Below are positions 46,601-58,485 of a stretch of 63,904 bases of DNA, in pieces. Source of the stretch: Dissophora ornata (Eukaryota > Mortierellomycota > Mortierellomycetes > Mortierellales > Mortierellaceae). A program made the translations under genes and the position numbers. The stretch spans positions 1 through 63,904 of the forward strand of contig MU616658.1 of assembly GCA_025201705.1 (NCBI GenBank), written 5' to 3'. The notes under the pieces are model-generated. The model was not told where the DNA came from. It did not search any database and saw nothing but the letters and a program-made list of their open reading frames with translations. How positions within the stretch are numbered: the first letter of the stretch is position 1; the number at the start of each line of letters is the position of its first letter.

Positions 46601-47699
46601 CCCTATCTATCGCGAAACCATAAAAAAATTGTTGCCCATATTTGTCGTTTCCGTTGGAGGCGTGTTTTGCTCTCGTCCGTGGTCTTTGTAGTCAAGGTTT
46701 ACCGCAGGCAAGGGCGGAGGGAGTGCGAGCAGTAGTATTTCTCCACAATCGCGACTGAGACCTGCCAACAACAATCAGACACCCCTCCATGTATCGCTCT
46801 CACTGGCACTCTCTGCAACCACATCTCGCCCCCCTGGGCTATACTTTTCCATATCGGATCGGCCCGTACGACCCGTATCTCTGGGACCGTAACACGTTGC
46901 CGGAGAATGACTTATTGTTTGTACTCATAGCCCACGGGCTATCGCGGAAAATGCAAGGCTATTCGAACTAGACCTAGTTTGCTTTGCTATCTCCCAATCA
47001 TTGCGCCCGCGCGACGCGCCGCAATGAGCAGCAGGGCGTCAGCAATTCCAATTTGCCAATCTGCCAGGGCCATGAACTTTCCCCCGAATAGGCAACCGAG
47101 AGAATGAACAGAGCAACACGGGGGAAGAGATTAAGAATTGTCCGTTAGCGTGTAGGCTCTTGGAGTGCATGATCAGCTCGACACAACGGACGCCATTCTA
47201 GCTTTTGAGTTGAAGGGGACGTGGAGCAGGAAGATGCAGGAAGGAGCAAAGAATAGAAACGAAGGGAAAAGGTTGGGTAAAACAAGATGTGTGTACTGTA
47301 CTGAGCATGTGGGGTCGAGCAGGAAACCTTGTCGCCAAACGTACAGACGAGACTAGGTTGTGAGGTTGTGGAGCGGGAGGAGCGGAGTGTGCAATCAGGG
47401 CCACCAGCGCACGCCAGCAGTGCAGCGCGTGTTCGCGAGATCACTCCTCTGCCAATCGCGGAGCGGTCCGCGGACGTCACTTTGTGCGTTTGCGTCCATG
47501 GGCCAGCCGCCTCTATTTTTTGTTCCCACGACGCCTCCCCTAATTTTGTTCTCGCGACGCCTCCCCCCATCCAGCTCCATCACGCATCCATCTCCATTCT
47601 CCATTCCTCATCGGCTTGCCTCTCCACTTACCCCCTGGGATTCAAGACAAGAGTTGTTGAAAACATCGTCAAGCCAGATATAAATAAAACGAACACATC
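43700..47699. other. 4-kb stretch without a supported gene
   Basis: The left 400 bases are the ACS1 leader, with a likely 5'UTR intron at 43736-43888 (GTAAGT donor, ATTAG acceptor). From about 44110 to 47500 no ORF shows protein-like composition, no exon chain could be built, and no tRNA-like T-arm was found. The right end is the ADHFE1-like gene's promoter, with TATAAATA at about 47680-47687, oddly close to its ATG. Confidence 0.5.
44097..44103 (-). promoter_or_regulatory. TATA box of the acetyl-CoA synthetase gene
   Basis: TATAAAA on the minus strand within GC-rich flanks, about 400 bases before the ACS1 ATG and just upstream of the inferred leader exon. Its spacing fits a transcript with a spliced 5' leader. 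Confidence 0.55.
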
Positions 47700-49539
47700 A
47701 TGTCCGCTGCCGTCAGAGTCGCCCAGAACTCAAAGGCGTCGATCAAGTCCTTGATCTCGCTTATGAACAAGTCCTGCACCTGCCCCGCCCACTCCCATGC
47801 CCGCGCAATCCAGAACCAACAGGTGCAGAACAGCAAGCACCACCACCACACTCAAGATTGCGGGCACGACCACGACAAGGACCACGAGTATGCCTTCGAG
47901 ATGGCGTCGTCCACAATGCGTTTCGGCGAAGGTGTGACCCGCGAGGTCGGACAGGATCTCGCCAACATGAACGCCCAAAAGGTCTTGGTCATGACTGACC
48001 CCAACATCGCAAAGCTGCCTGTCATGAAGACTGTGGTCGAGTCCCTGAAGGCCAGTGGCGTGCCCTTTGTGATCTATGACCGCACCCGAGCAGAGCCAAC
48101 CGACCAGAGTTTCCGGGACGCTATCGAGTTCACAAAGGCACACAAACCTGATGTCTTTGTCGCAGTTGGCGGCGGATCGGTCATGGATACTTGCAAAGCC
48201 GCCAATCTCTACTCGCACTACCCGGACGCGGACCTGCTGGAGTTTGTGAATGCGCCGATCGGCAAGGGCAGTATTATCCACAAGACTCTGTCGCCTTTGA
48301 TCTGCAGTAAGGCTTATGATTAGACCGTGGGAATTTGACATCCGACATTTAGCAGCCATGCGCGTTTCTGAGCCGATGCGCTATTTTTTTTTTCTTTGCG
48401 CCCACTAGTCCCAACAACCGCAGGAACTGGAAGTGAGACGACAGGGACGTCCATCTTTGACTACAAGCCACTCAATGTTAAGACAGGAATCGCCAGTCGC
48501 AAATTGCGCCCCACCCTCGGCATCGTCGATCCCCTGAACACGCGTACCATGCCTACGCAAGTCAAGATCGCCTCCGGCCTGGATGTGCTTTGCCATGCTC
48601 TAGAGTCGTACACTGCCCTACCCTATCAGGAGCGCACACCTCGGCCAGCTAACCCTGCAGAACGACCAGCGTATCAGGGCTCAAACCCTATTTCCGATAT
48701 CTGGTCTCTGGAGGGGTTGAGACTGACCGTCAAGTATTTGGCGCGCTCTGCGAGGGATCCCCTTGACGCGGAGGCGAATGAGCAGATGTGTCTGGCCGCA
48801 TCTGCAGCGGGAACTGGATTTGGATCCGCTGGTGTCCATGTAAGCTCTGCAACAATATGAGACCGCAAACTTGCCGCTCACCTTTCGGTTAAATGCACAG
48901 TAATATTAACCCGCCAATCATTCTTCAATCTTAATAGCTCTGCCACGGAATGAGCTATCGTATGTGGAGATACTTTTCGCGCTTCCCTGTCTCGCACCCG
49001 GGCGAACCTTAGTACCGACGCGACTGAACATTTTTTATCCTCTTTCACTGTTAACATAGCTATCAGTGGATTGAACAAGAGCTACAAGCACCCAGAATAC
49101 AACGTGGACCACAAGATTGTTCCCCACGGTATGTCTCAAATTGAAAATCTGCCCCACAGTTTTGTCAATTCATTCGTGTAACGTTTTTTTTTTTGTCCTT
49201 GCAGGAATCTCGGTCGCGGTGACGGCCCCAGCCGTGTTCCGGTACACGGGTGAGGCCTGTCCCGATCGCCACTTCAAGGCTGCCGAGATCTTTGGTGCAG
49301 ACATCTCCAAAGTCCGCAAGGCCGAGAGCGCAGGACCTCTCCTGGCAGATCAGTTGACAAAGTTCTTGGAGGATCTGGGTGTTCCTAGCGGATTGGAGGC
49401 GCTTGGATACACAAAGGCAGATATCCCGGCTTTGGTGAAGGGAACGTTGCCGCAACATCGCGTCACGAAATTGGCACCCCTGCAGACGGGCGCGGAGGCG
49501 TTGGAGAAGATCTTTGAGGATGCAATGAAGAATTACTAG
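47700..49539 (+). CDS. ADHFE1: Hydroxyacid-oxoacid transhydrogenase (ADHFE1-type iron alcohol dehydrogenase)
   Basis: Five exons: 47700-48306, 48409-48839, 48938-48959, 49060-49128, 49205-49539, giving 487 residues. The family oxidises 4-hydroxybutyrate to succinate semialdehyde while reducing 2-oxoglutarate to D-2-hydroxyglutarate in mitochondria. A short N-terminal leader with CTCPAHSH and a His-rich stretch (HHHHTQDCGHDHDKDHEY) precedes the catalytic part. The nucleotide loop GGGSVMDTCKAANL, the PTTAGTGSETT motif and the metal-site segments DVLCHALES and HLCHGMSYPI are all present. The third exon is only 22 nt and is needed to rebuild the metal-site segment. A mitochondrial location is inferred from the family. 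Confidence 0.93.
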
Positions 49540-49709
49540 AGGTCTGGTCCGAGGGTGAAAATATTAGATTGGGATGAAGGAAAGTGAACTAGACGTCATA
49601 TTCTCTCTATCGAAGGATGATATCCGTATTTTAAAAGGCACTTTTTATTTTGTGTCAATGGTGATGTTGAGTAATGTACAAGTTGCTTTTTTAAATGTGG
49701 AGGGTATTG

Positions 49710-51443
49710 TTACAGCGCATCAGGAGTCGATGACGCGTGCTGGTGTGAAGTTATCTCTGATGACGAGATAGACCGAGATGCGGTCGCTATTGTTGTTGTT
49801 GTTATGGTGGTGTGATGCGTCGCAGTTGAATCCGTGGATATCCGACAAGCGGACTCGATGTGCGTTCCAACAGGCACCGTCTTGTCGCTACTGCTGTCTT
49901 CGAATTCCGCGTCGTCAATGACGATCTGAATAGGCGACAGTGTGATCGGTGGGAGTGCGCTATCAATCGGCAGTTCGGTATTTGCGTCTGTATGGTCGCG
50001 GTAACTCGAGGGCGTCATGGATGAGATGCCGCTGTCATTTGAAACTTCCGTATCCGACCCCTCCGACGGCTTCTCGACAGTGACTTCTTCTAATTCTGAA
50101 CTGACCGGCAGTTGACTCTGGCTCTCGCCTACCACGACATGGCCGTTGCCATCTACATACGAGTCATCGCCTCCTTGCAGTACGTCCTCCGCTGTCTTCC
50201 TCCTCACTCCGTTCATGATCTTTTGACCCACCAGTCTCAGAGGTCTCTTTCCAAATGGTTGTCCATAGACGCTGAACAATACCTTCCGGTCTTCCCAGAA
50301 CGGCGTCCGATGGAGCAAGAGCTCCCACACGATGCCCAAGCAGGCCAACGCCAATGAGGATCCAATCATAATGTAGACTTTTTTGTCCGGATGGTACGTC
50401 AAGGCCTTGCCTGCAAACTCAAAGATTACCATCATCTCCCGGTACCCGACCTGTAAAAACTCGTCGACGCCAAACATGACCATGAACGCGCCTGCGAAGC
50501 TTGTCGCCAGGATGATCGATAGTCGTTCCCAGAATACTGCAACCGTGGCCCCAAGGACGATGACGCCGATCAAGAGGATATATCTCCCGAACATGGGGAT
50601 TGAATCGTTTGCTGCGCCAATGATGCCCATCCCCAGGGCGAATCCGCCAAACCCGCCCGCAATGATCATACCAAGATCCCAGAACCTAAAGGATAGAACT
50701 CCGCCGATGAAACCGGCGAGGAGCCACATCCAAAAGTAGTAGTAGGATGGTTTGAAGAGCATCCAAGCGAGATCCCATCGACTTGTCGCGATGATGATGA
50801 TCACCACAATTGCTATTCCGGTTATTTATTTGGGGGAGAAGGAAGAAAGAAGAGCCAGGTTAATAAAAATAAAGGCGATCCAAAGATAGGTGACCTTTTG
50901 GGTGTTTAGAAGAGCAAAAACAGAGCTTCAAAAGAGCCGGATGCTCTCTTTCTTTCTTTTCTTACCCCAGGACAAAAATCCGGTTAGGAACAACGTCACT
51001 CTGATCAACTTGAATCCAAAGAACACCAGTACCAGTCCAAAGAGGATCATGAACGTGCCCAGCGTCGCGTCCTCGGAACTGACAACTGTGCGCTGACCGA
51101 CATCGAGGGTCAACGTCCCATACTCAGTACTAGCGAGACTGACCTGCTCGTACACGAGCTGACCGAAAATCGGCGACGACGATGCCGTTCCATATTTCAA
51201 AGACGGATAGGCAGATGTGACAGGTGTTCCACAGAAAATGGAGACCACACATAACAACACGCACAGCTGCAAGAGTGGTCGTGGTATAGTGTGAGGGTCA
51301 AGACGGGGTATTGTATCCTGCAATGAGTGTGGTGGATGTTGTAGTTGAGGGCTGATATTGTTGAGGTTGTGTGTTAAATGTTTGGAAGGTGTTGATTGTG
51401 GAGGGTGTGTAAATGTGGTTGATGAATCTACGCTTGGACGCAT
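49710..51443 (-). CDS. TMEM198/DUF4203-like multipass membrane protein
   Basis: Two exons, 50966-51443 and 49710-50812, give 526 residues. The start at 51443 is the only in-frame ATG before the first conserved helix. A hydrophobic stretch near residues 57-78 acts as signal or anchor. A soluble loop and six to seven helices follow, rich in Gly and Phe (GTFMILFGLVLVFFGFKL; AGGFGGFALGMGIIG; SIILATSFAGAFMVMFGVDE), the pattern of TMEM198 proteins. The last 170 residues are Ser/Thr/Glu-rich and cytosolic. Animal TMEM198 has been linked to Wnt signalling, a role that cannot apply here. The molecular function in fungi is unknown to me. Confidence 0.75.
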
Positions 51444-52601
51444 CGGCGGTTATATCAGATTTTTCCACGTTTGATTTCCTGAGAACAGCAAACGAACTCG
51501 CGTTGATCAGAACTGTTGCAGAGCGGTGTGTGCGGGAAAATGAAACAAGTGGTCCAGCGTGGGTTGTTGACGGCGGGTGCAAGAGGGGGGGGGGGATCAA
51601 GAGATGAGAGGACTAGGGGACGAGAGGGAGGAGGAAGTGGAAGTTGTTTAGCAATGGGTGTCTGAGTCCGTATATGAAGGTTTTTCTCATGGAGCGATAA
51701 TAACCCGCAAAACCAGAGAGGAGGGGTATCATTTTATTACCTCAAATTTTTTTAATGCGTTTTGAAGTCGAATGATGTTCGCGTACTCTCAAATATAGTG
51801 TCACTCTGGATAAAGGGGTCGATGAGGGAAGGAGAACACTTCCAATAAGACACCTGCTGAGATAAAAATGGGCGAAGGCTATAAACAGGAGGGTGGTCTA
51901 TGTGACAACGGGGAAGAGGGAGGGGATAATATTTCCGCCCAAGGGAAGAGATGCGCCATGTATTTATTGGAATATGGAGGGGAGGGCAGAAAAGCGAGGG
52001 AGCAGACAGGCTCCATCGTTGAGCAGACTGTGAGTTGGCGGGTATGGTTTCAACCGCGGCGGGCAATAAGGAGAAGCAACGCTCTGAATATTGATAATCC
52101 GCAGACCCTGGCCTAAACTCGACTCAATTTGCAAAGCAGTCGGGGTCATGTTTTACCAATAACGTTCAAGATTTTGACAGACACCAAAACACGGAAGAAA
52201 GAAAGAGAAAAAGAGAAAAATGACGTTTGTCAAGGACAAGTCTAGTCAGTGCAATGCCAAGCACATGTAGACCACAGCGGCGGGCCGTTTGTTGGTCAGA
52301 AACCGGGGCAGAAAGATGCAAGGACGGTGCAGCCTTTGTTAGGTCATGTTGAGCCGCCAACGTTGTTTATAAATATGGACCTTGGGCTGACGTGCTCCTT
52401 TTCCTGTCTTGGCTTCGCTGCTGATTGGAGTCGGATAAAATAACAGACGGCTGCATCAAGCAAACAAACCCTGATGGAACTGAGCGTGGGCGATTGATTT
52501 GATAGGGAGATTCATGAGTGTGCTCAAAAAGCTTTATTTTATTGGGCTATATTGACTTCTATTTCTCACTGCAAAAATTCTCCTAATATTCCAAACGAGT
52601 T
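51444..52601. other. Intergenic region
   Basis: About 1.2 kb between the TMEM198-like start and the DcpS stop. It contains a run of 11 G at 51585-51595. Short ORFs look random and no RNA gene was recognised. Confidence 0.5.
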
Positions 52602-53824
52602 TCAGTTCGATCCAGTGATCATCTCATAGACAGGGTGGCTGACACCCAAAGCGAAACGCAGCGACGCCTTGCTGTAGTAGTCAGGGTCAATGTTCTCAAT
52701 GTTGTCAATGATGGTATCCAACAGGTGCGACTGGCCAACCGTGCTTCCAGAAACGTGGGCTGTCACATACGTAATGTGGACGTGGAAATGGTCTGTGTAA
52801 ACAACGAGAGACACTGTTAGAAGGTGCATCGCACATGTTTTTTGGAAGCGAGGGAAGGACCCAACGGTCGCTGCAGTCATTTGAGTCCTTACAGTAGCTG
52901 GGGTGGTAGTGCACAAACATGCGCACTTCATCAGAGGCCACCCCGGGGAAGCGCTGTGGGATCATGGCCAGAACTTTGTCCCTGATGTTTTTCAACATAG
53001 GCAGATGAACAGTGGTTAAATCGCGCAGCGAGCGAACATCGCTCTTTTGAGAGATGGCTAGAAGGTAAAGGGACGAGAGCGTGCGCTTGTCCCATTTGCT
53101 ATATTTACAAAAAAGAAAAAAAAAGAAAAGGCGTGTCAAAAAAATGACGCGTCTGTTGGGAGGGATGCGCGCCAGATTGTTTCTTTTTTACGTGGCGATC
53201 TTTCTTTTCTATCTTTTCGTGCACACCTGTCTGGTAGGACGATGAAGCCGGTGTCGGGGTCCTCATCTCGGAACAGGACATTCTCGGTTTCTTTGAGGCC
53301 GCTGAGGATGTTGTATACCCATTGGACCCTGCTCTTGGGCTGAGCTTCGATCCACGGCAGGATCAGCGTCCTGTAGACCTCGGCCGTCTCCGTGATCATT
53401 CTTCGTTCCTGGCGCGAGTACTTGGACACATGCTGCGACACAGAACAAACAATCAATGTTCAGCAAAAGAGGCTCAACCGATACCAGTATCACAAATTCA
53501 CTGCGCCTCATGTCTTACGGCCTCGGTCGCTGGATATATGACGGTCATTTTCAGGTCGGGATCGTGTGCCTGGCCGGCAACGAGGATGGCATTCCACCAA
53601 AAGTAGATGTCATTGCTTCCGGTGGGCAGCAGGTCCGAGATGCGATGGGTGACATCACTCTCGGAGGACTGGGTTGCAAAGTGAGTCTTTTCGATAAGGA
53701 GGATGGCGGGCTGGACAAGGCCAGGGTCGGTGGGCGAGGGCAGTGTGCCAAGAACAGAGATGGTCTTGAGGACGGGATCCTCATTGAGGACGCGCGTGAA
53801 TGTAAAGTCAGAAAGCGAATGCAT
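52602..53824 (-). CDS. DCPS: Scavenger mRNA-decapping enzyme DcpS (HIT family)
   Basis: Four exons: 53519-53824, 53227-53432, 52893-53098, 52602-52792, giving 302 residues (human protein 337). It hydrolyses the m7GpppN cap left after 3'-5' mRNA decay to m7GMP plus a nucleotide diphosphate. The N-terminal swapped-dimer domain starts FTFTRVLNEDPVLKTISVLG. The central part has YNILSGLKETENVLF and GFIVLPDSKWDKRTLSSLYL. The histidine triad YHFHVHITYV (near residue 245) is rebuilt exactly across the third intron, whose splice splits the preceding Tyr codon. The start is the first ATG in frame. The gene is divergent from the WD40 gene, with 440 bases between starts. Confidence 0.95.
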
Positions 53825-54264
53825 GTTCCTTGAGTGAGTGTTGGTTGCACGCAGAGGAGAAGACAGAAGGGTGTCAAGGACGACAAAGACTGTTTGCTGA
53901 ACACATGCAATATTGATGGTGGCAAAGGCCAGTCCTTTGCAGTACAACCATCACTGCAATGCGCACGCGCACCTGGAACTGCTGTGTTGACCACAGCTGG
54001 TTGCCCTTAAGAACCGAAACAAAGACAAATAAAGTAGTTCACTCACTCCACACTTGCTTGCCGGCTTGACACATCCACCCTCATTCATTCATTCATCCCC
54101 CTCCCTCTTCTTCTCGCCATTTCCCTCCGCAATCATTCTGCTCATTGCTCTTCATTCATCGTTTCTTGATTTATCGTCTTGCATTCTGAGCTGCAGCCGA
54201 CTGACAAAACCCCTCTGACTGAAACATCAGGGCTGCTTTTTGGTGGCAACGCTGTGCCGTTATT
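53825..54264. promoter_or_regulatory. Divergent promoter, DcpS / WD40 gene
   Basis: A 440-base region between two diverging ATGs, with pyrimidine-rich stretches on the WD40 side (54060-54180). No TATA box was identified. Confidence 0.5.
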
Positions 54265-57172
54265 ATGGACAAAGCCCCCCTTGCGCGATCGAATCTCATT
54301 CCCTTCTCCTTGCTCTCCACCTCCGTTTTTGAGAGATCCAAAAAGGCCACCCTTCCTCCTGTTGCCGTTGCTCAGCCTTCGACTCTAGTAGACTCAACAC
54401 CCACTCCCAAGGCGTCCTCTGCTAACGCGTCCACCTCTGAGGCTACCATCAAGAGAGAGCCCGCAGAAGTGTCGGTATGTACCTGGATATGCCTTGCATA
54501 CTGTACTCTCTCAAAACACATGTCGTTGTCCCGGCGACCACTTGCTTACAGTGACAACATTCTAATGGCACTCCCCCTTTCACTAGCAGGCCTATCTTAG
54601 TGAATCAATGGACACGGATCATTTTGTGCAAGGCCAAAGTCGGCGAGGAAGGCAGCAATATGAAGGACCAAGCCATCGTCAGCATGTCGAGCGAGATCGA
54701 TTTGACAGGCCAGAGTATTCTACAGAGTCGGCGCAGCGCGATGTGCAACAGCCCTTCGGCAATTTTGCAAGCAAGAGACGCATCAGGAGCCCTTCCCCAG
54801 AACCACGCAAGAGGCCCGCAGGAGTCAATGGTGAAGAACGTCGACCAAGACGGACCAGTGGAGCGACAGTAATGGAAATTTCACCAGACTCTTCGCCATT
54901 GACAGGATCCATTAATGCATTGTCACCACAGTCACAATCCAACTCTGGAGGGTCTGAGCAGGAGCAGGCAGCGCCTATCAATCGTGGCCAATATCGCCAA
55001 TATTCACAGTCAAACCACAGTGTCGTCAGTTTCCCGGGAACATCTCGATCAGTAGGAACGTCTAGGTCGTCTCAAAAGACTGGCAAATATTCGTCAACAC
55101 CATCAGCAATCAAATCAAAAAAGTCGAAAAAGAGAAGGGCTATCAAAGACTCGTCTGAGGACTCTTCATCGACATCGTCTGATTCAGACTCCAACTCATC
55201 AAGCTCCGATGACACTGACCAAGAACGTCATCAGTTGACAGGTGTCTCTACTCTGAAGCTGCACGGAATCATTCATGACCTGATGTTGGAGGTTCGTTTT
55301 TCTCCATGGCAGCCTTCTTTGCTTAATGAACTGTTGATTATCAATGGCTACAACACTGACCTACCTGTTGTTGACACGTAGTTGGAGCGGACTCGAACAA
55401 AACATGCAAAGTACTGTGAGAGGGTCAAGGCATCGTCCAAGAGGATTAAGGACATTAGTAAGAAACTTGAAAGGCGCTTCCGGGATCTGAGCGAAAGTGC
55501 GACAGCAGCGCCATCAGCACAGGAACGAGCCCCAATACCTATGCGGTCTAATAGCGACAAGTCCGGGTCAGCAACGTCGTCCTCCTCTATAGCTCCCCAG
55601 CCATCTACACCTAATAGAAAAGGACTAAACTACTCAAGCCAACCTCAGCCAGTCCAACAACAGTCAGCGCAATCATGGCAAGGTCAGCAAGCACAGTCCC
55701 CGGTGAATAATCGAATGGCCTCGGCTTCCTCCTCATCTTCATCCTTGCCGAATACGCGACTTGCTCCGCAAAATGATCGCTTCACCATTGCAGCATCCGA
55801 CGTTGTTGAAACCTTCACCAACATCCATACTGATGTTAGAAACAAGGCCTTTGGAAGGAAACCAAAAAATATGGTCACGCCTAGTTCGATCGCAGGCGTA
55901 GATATGGAGGAGATTATGGTGACGAGCTCCCTGGAAGGGTAAGTTACAGACTAGGCTTCTGTCTTCAGTCGGGGATTAATGCGCGGCGGATCAAATTACA
56001 TGTTCTGCACTGACTCCCTGCACTTTTGACTAACATGCCAACTCTAGATCAATTGATTTCTGGGACTTGAACGAGCGACGCGTAGTGACAACGGTGCCCA
56101 AAAACCGCTTGAATCAACCCTGGCCAGAGGACATGTGCTGGGTGGGGCAGAATGTATTGGCGGTTGCGGGTGCCCACAAAGAGGGTGTCCCGATGAACCA
56201 CCAGCTCATGCTCATCCACGTTGAAAAGACAAAGATGCAGCGCGCAGGTTTCGGTCAGAGTAAGGCATCGTCCCTAGCATGGTCAATGCAGGCGTTAGAA
56301 CAAATGCCACACGATAAGGGCGGAATCATGTGCATGGCTTCTATGGGTGAAGACGCGAGCGGGATCGCTTTGGCGACAGCTGCCATGGACAAACAAATTG
56401 TAAGCTCCTGGCAGATGCATAAATTTCAACAATAGCTCTTCTAATTGGGGGTTAGGTATAGCTAACCGCATCTTTGGATTTATTATACCGTTAGATTAAC
56501 TGGAGATTCACGCCACAAAACTCTGACGGAGAGTGTGTACCTATTCAGCAGCAGGTGATCCACAGCAAGCACACGAGCACGATCCAAGGGCTTTGTTATG
56601 ACCGAATGGGTCGCGTCCTATACTCTGGTGGATGTGATTGTAAGATTGTAGGATGGGACATGGAGCGATCGGAGGCGGTGTTAGAGTACAAGAGCAAGGA
56701 TGGGCGAATCAATTCGATCCTTCAGAACCCTGTGGACCCGAGTCTGTTCTTGGTCTGTCAGGCATTGACGAGCAATCAGCTCTCGTTGCACGACAACAGA
56801 CAGCGGTTCGAGAGAGCTGTGCTGCGATTCGGGTCCGAGTGTGCAGACAGGCTGTCGAAGCAGATCATGCCCTCGTGGCACCCGAACGGCGCGATTGTGA
56901 GTAGCGGCATGCACTCTGAATCGAAGATCAACCTATGGGACATTCGCTGGAGGGACGTGCAACGAGGCGCGGGGCAAAGTATCGACGTGCATGGTAAAGG
57001 AAATTGGTGTCTAGACTAATTTGTGATATTGGCAGTTCCAGATGCATATATGATGTTGACGTCTATTTGTGGTTCTTTCTCGACAGAAAAACGCGTCTTC
57101 AAGGCAGCGTTCCACCTGACTAGGTCATTTATGACGTCTATGAGCTCAGATGGAAGCCTCGCGTTCATGTAG
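54265..57172 (+). CDS. WD40-repeat protein with disordered and coiled-coil N-terminus
   Basis: Six exons: 54265-54474, 54590-55291, 55382-55938, 56048-56399, 56495-56993, 57087-57172, giving about 801 residues. The first 300 are Ser/Arg-rich with likely nuclear signals (KRRIRSPSPEPRKRP; KSKKSKKRRAIK). A helical, possibly coiled-coil segment follows (RVKASSKRIKDISKKLERRF), then a second Ser/Gln-rich linker. A WD40 beta-propeller occupies the C-terminal half (SLEGSIDFWDLNERR; GRVLYSGGCDCKIVGWDMER; SKINLWDIRW). Exon 2 begins at a tandem CAG/TAG acceptor. The 3' end is uncertain: GTAGGT at 57169 could splice to 57230 and end at 57251 instead. The family is not recognised. Nuclear scaffold or regulator is a guess from composition. 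Confidence 0.75.
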
Positions 57173-58151
57173 GTGCATCAAATGTGTTTCCATGTGCTGT
57201 GTTAATGTCTGTTGTGTCTGTTGTGTTAGTTGTGGAGAGGGCTATTATTGACGGTTAGCGCCATTCTTTTTTTTCGTCGCGACGACGACGTAGTGATTTT
57301 CTCCTCAACCCCGGCACGGTTGTGCACCGCTAGAATATACCCTTGTGCCAAGAAGCATCTAGAGGTGGAAGGAATAGACGGAATGATAGTAGATGCAGTG
57401 TCGGCAGCAAAGCAGTGCATGTTTGGGCATCGACGTTTAGGAGGGAGCAAGAAATAAAGATATTTTTGTGGGAGTGGATGGTGTTGCTGTGACATGTGCT
57501 AGACAGGAGTGGTGGACTGGAGCAGCAGCGTCTGGCTGGGGTTGGACGGTGCCTCTTTCTGGTCTGTTTTGGGGATGGTGTGGAGGTGGTGGTTGGCTGA
57601 GCAGGGCATGGAGGGCAGAAAAAAAACAATAAAAGAAACGCAGCAATAAGAAGACGAGGCAAGGTCTCATGTCAGCTGCTGGTCGGTGTGTTTGGTGCGG
57701 TCAATTAGGGGTGGAGCAGTATGGGGGAGCTCTGTAAACGACCATCTCGGATCAGCGCTGGCCAGTGGTGTTGTAAACAAAACACTCGACACAAGAGCAG
57801 AGAGAGGCAGAGCATGACGATGATGTGCCTCTTCTCCGCTTCCCTTTTCTCTTCTCTCTCTCTCCTGTCTCTCTCTCTCTCTCTCTCCCTTCACCATCGC
57901 AAGAATCAACACCACCCTCAGCTCAGCTCTGCTCTGCATTGCGCTCCGCTCCACTGCGTTTCCTTTGCTCGTCTTTCCTCTCTTTCCTCTCTTTCCTCTC
58001 TTTCTTGCCTTCCTCGTTCCCCATCCCAAAGTCTTTTTCATTCGTCGATCCTCCTTCGCCCCATCCTCTCCATTATATCATATCCCAGTTCCCCGCCAGT
58101 GAGCAGGTAACGAACTATCCTCGACACGATACGCCAAAATAAGCTCCTCGC

Positions 58152-58192
58152 CCTCCTCCTCCTCCTCCTCCTCCTCCTCCTCCTCCTCCTCC
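58152..58192. repeat. (CTC)n microsatellite
   Basis: About 13 uninterrupted CTC/TCC units in the upstream region of the AreA-like gene. Confidence 0.95.
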
Positions 58193-58455
58193 CCTTTTCC
58201 TTGCTATTGGCCGTGCCACCGCAATACCTTCCCCAGTCTGCAGTCTACCCCACTCCACCTCCATCTTTTTCCACGCCCAGAGCCCGTCTCCCCCCACTCT
58301 GTGACTCCAGTCAGTCTAGCCCTTCACGTAACCCCGGCTGCCATATCCACATCACGCAGTGCCTGGTAGATTTTTTTGTCCTCCTCCTCCTCCGTCTTCT
58401 TGTGTACATCCTTTGTCTTTTGCCTGCACCAGTCCCGGCAGCGAGAGCCACTCCT

Positions 58456-58485
58456 TGTGTGTGCGTGTGTGTGTGTGTGTGTGTG
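58456..58485. repeat. (GT)n microsatellite
   Basis: About 15 GT units with one GC interruption, in the same upstream region. Confidence 0.95.

Noticed and set aside
46789..46971. 60-codon ORF beginning MYRSHWHSLQP
   Set aside because: Short and isolated, with no recognisable motif and no splice extension.
57230..57457. 75-codon ORF after the WD40 gene
   Set aside because: It opens with a non-ATG codon and does not join the WD40 exons in phase. It is probably 3' UTR.
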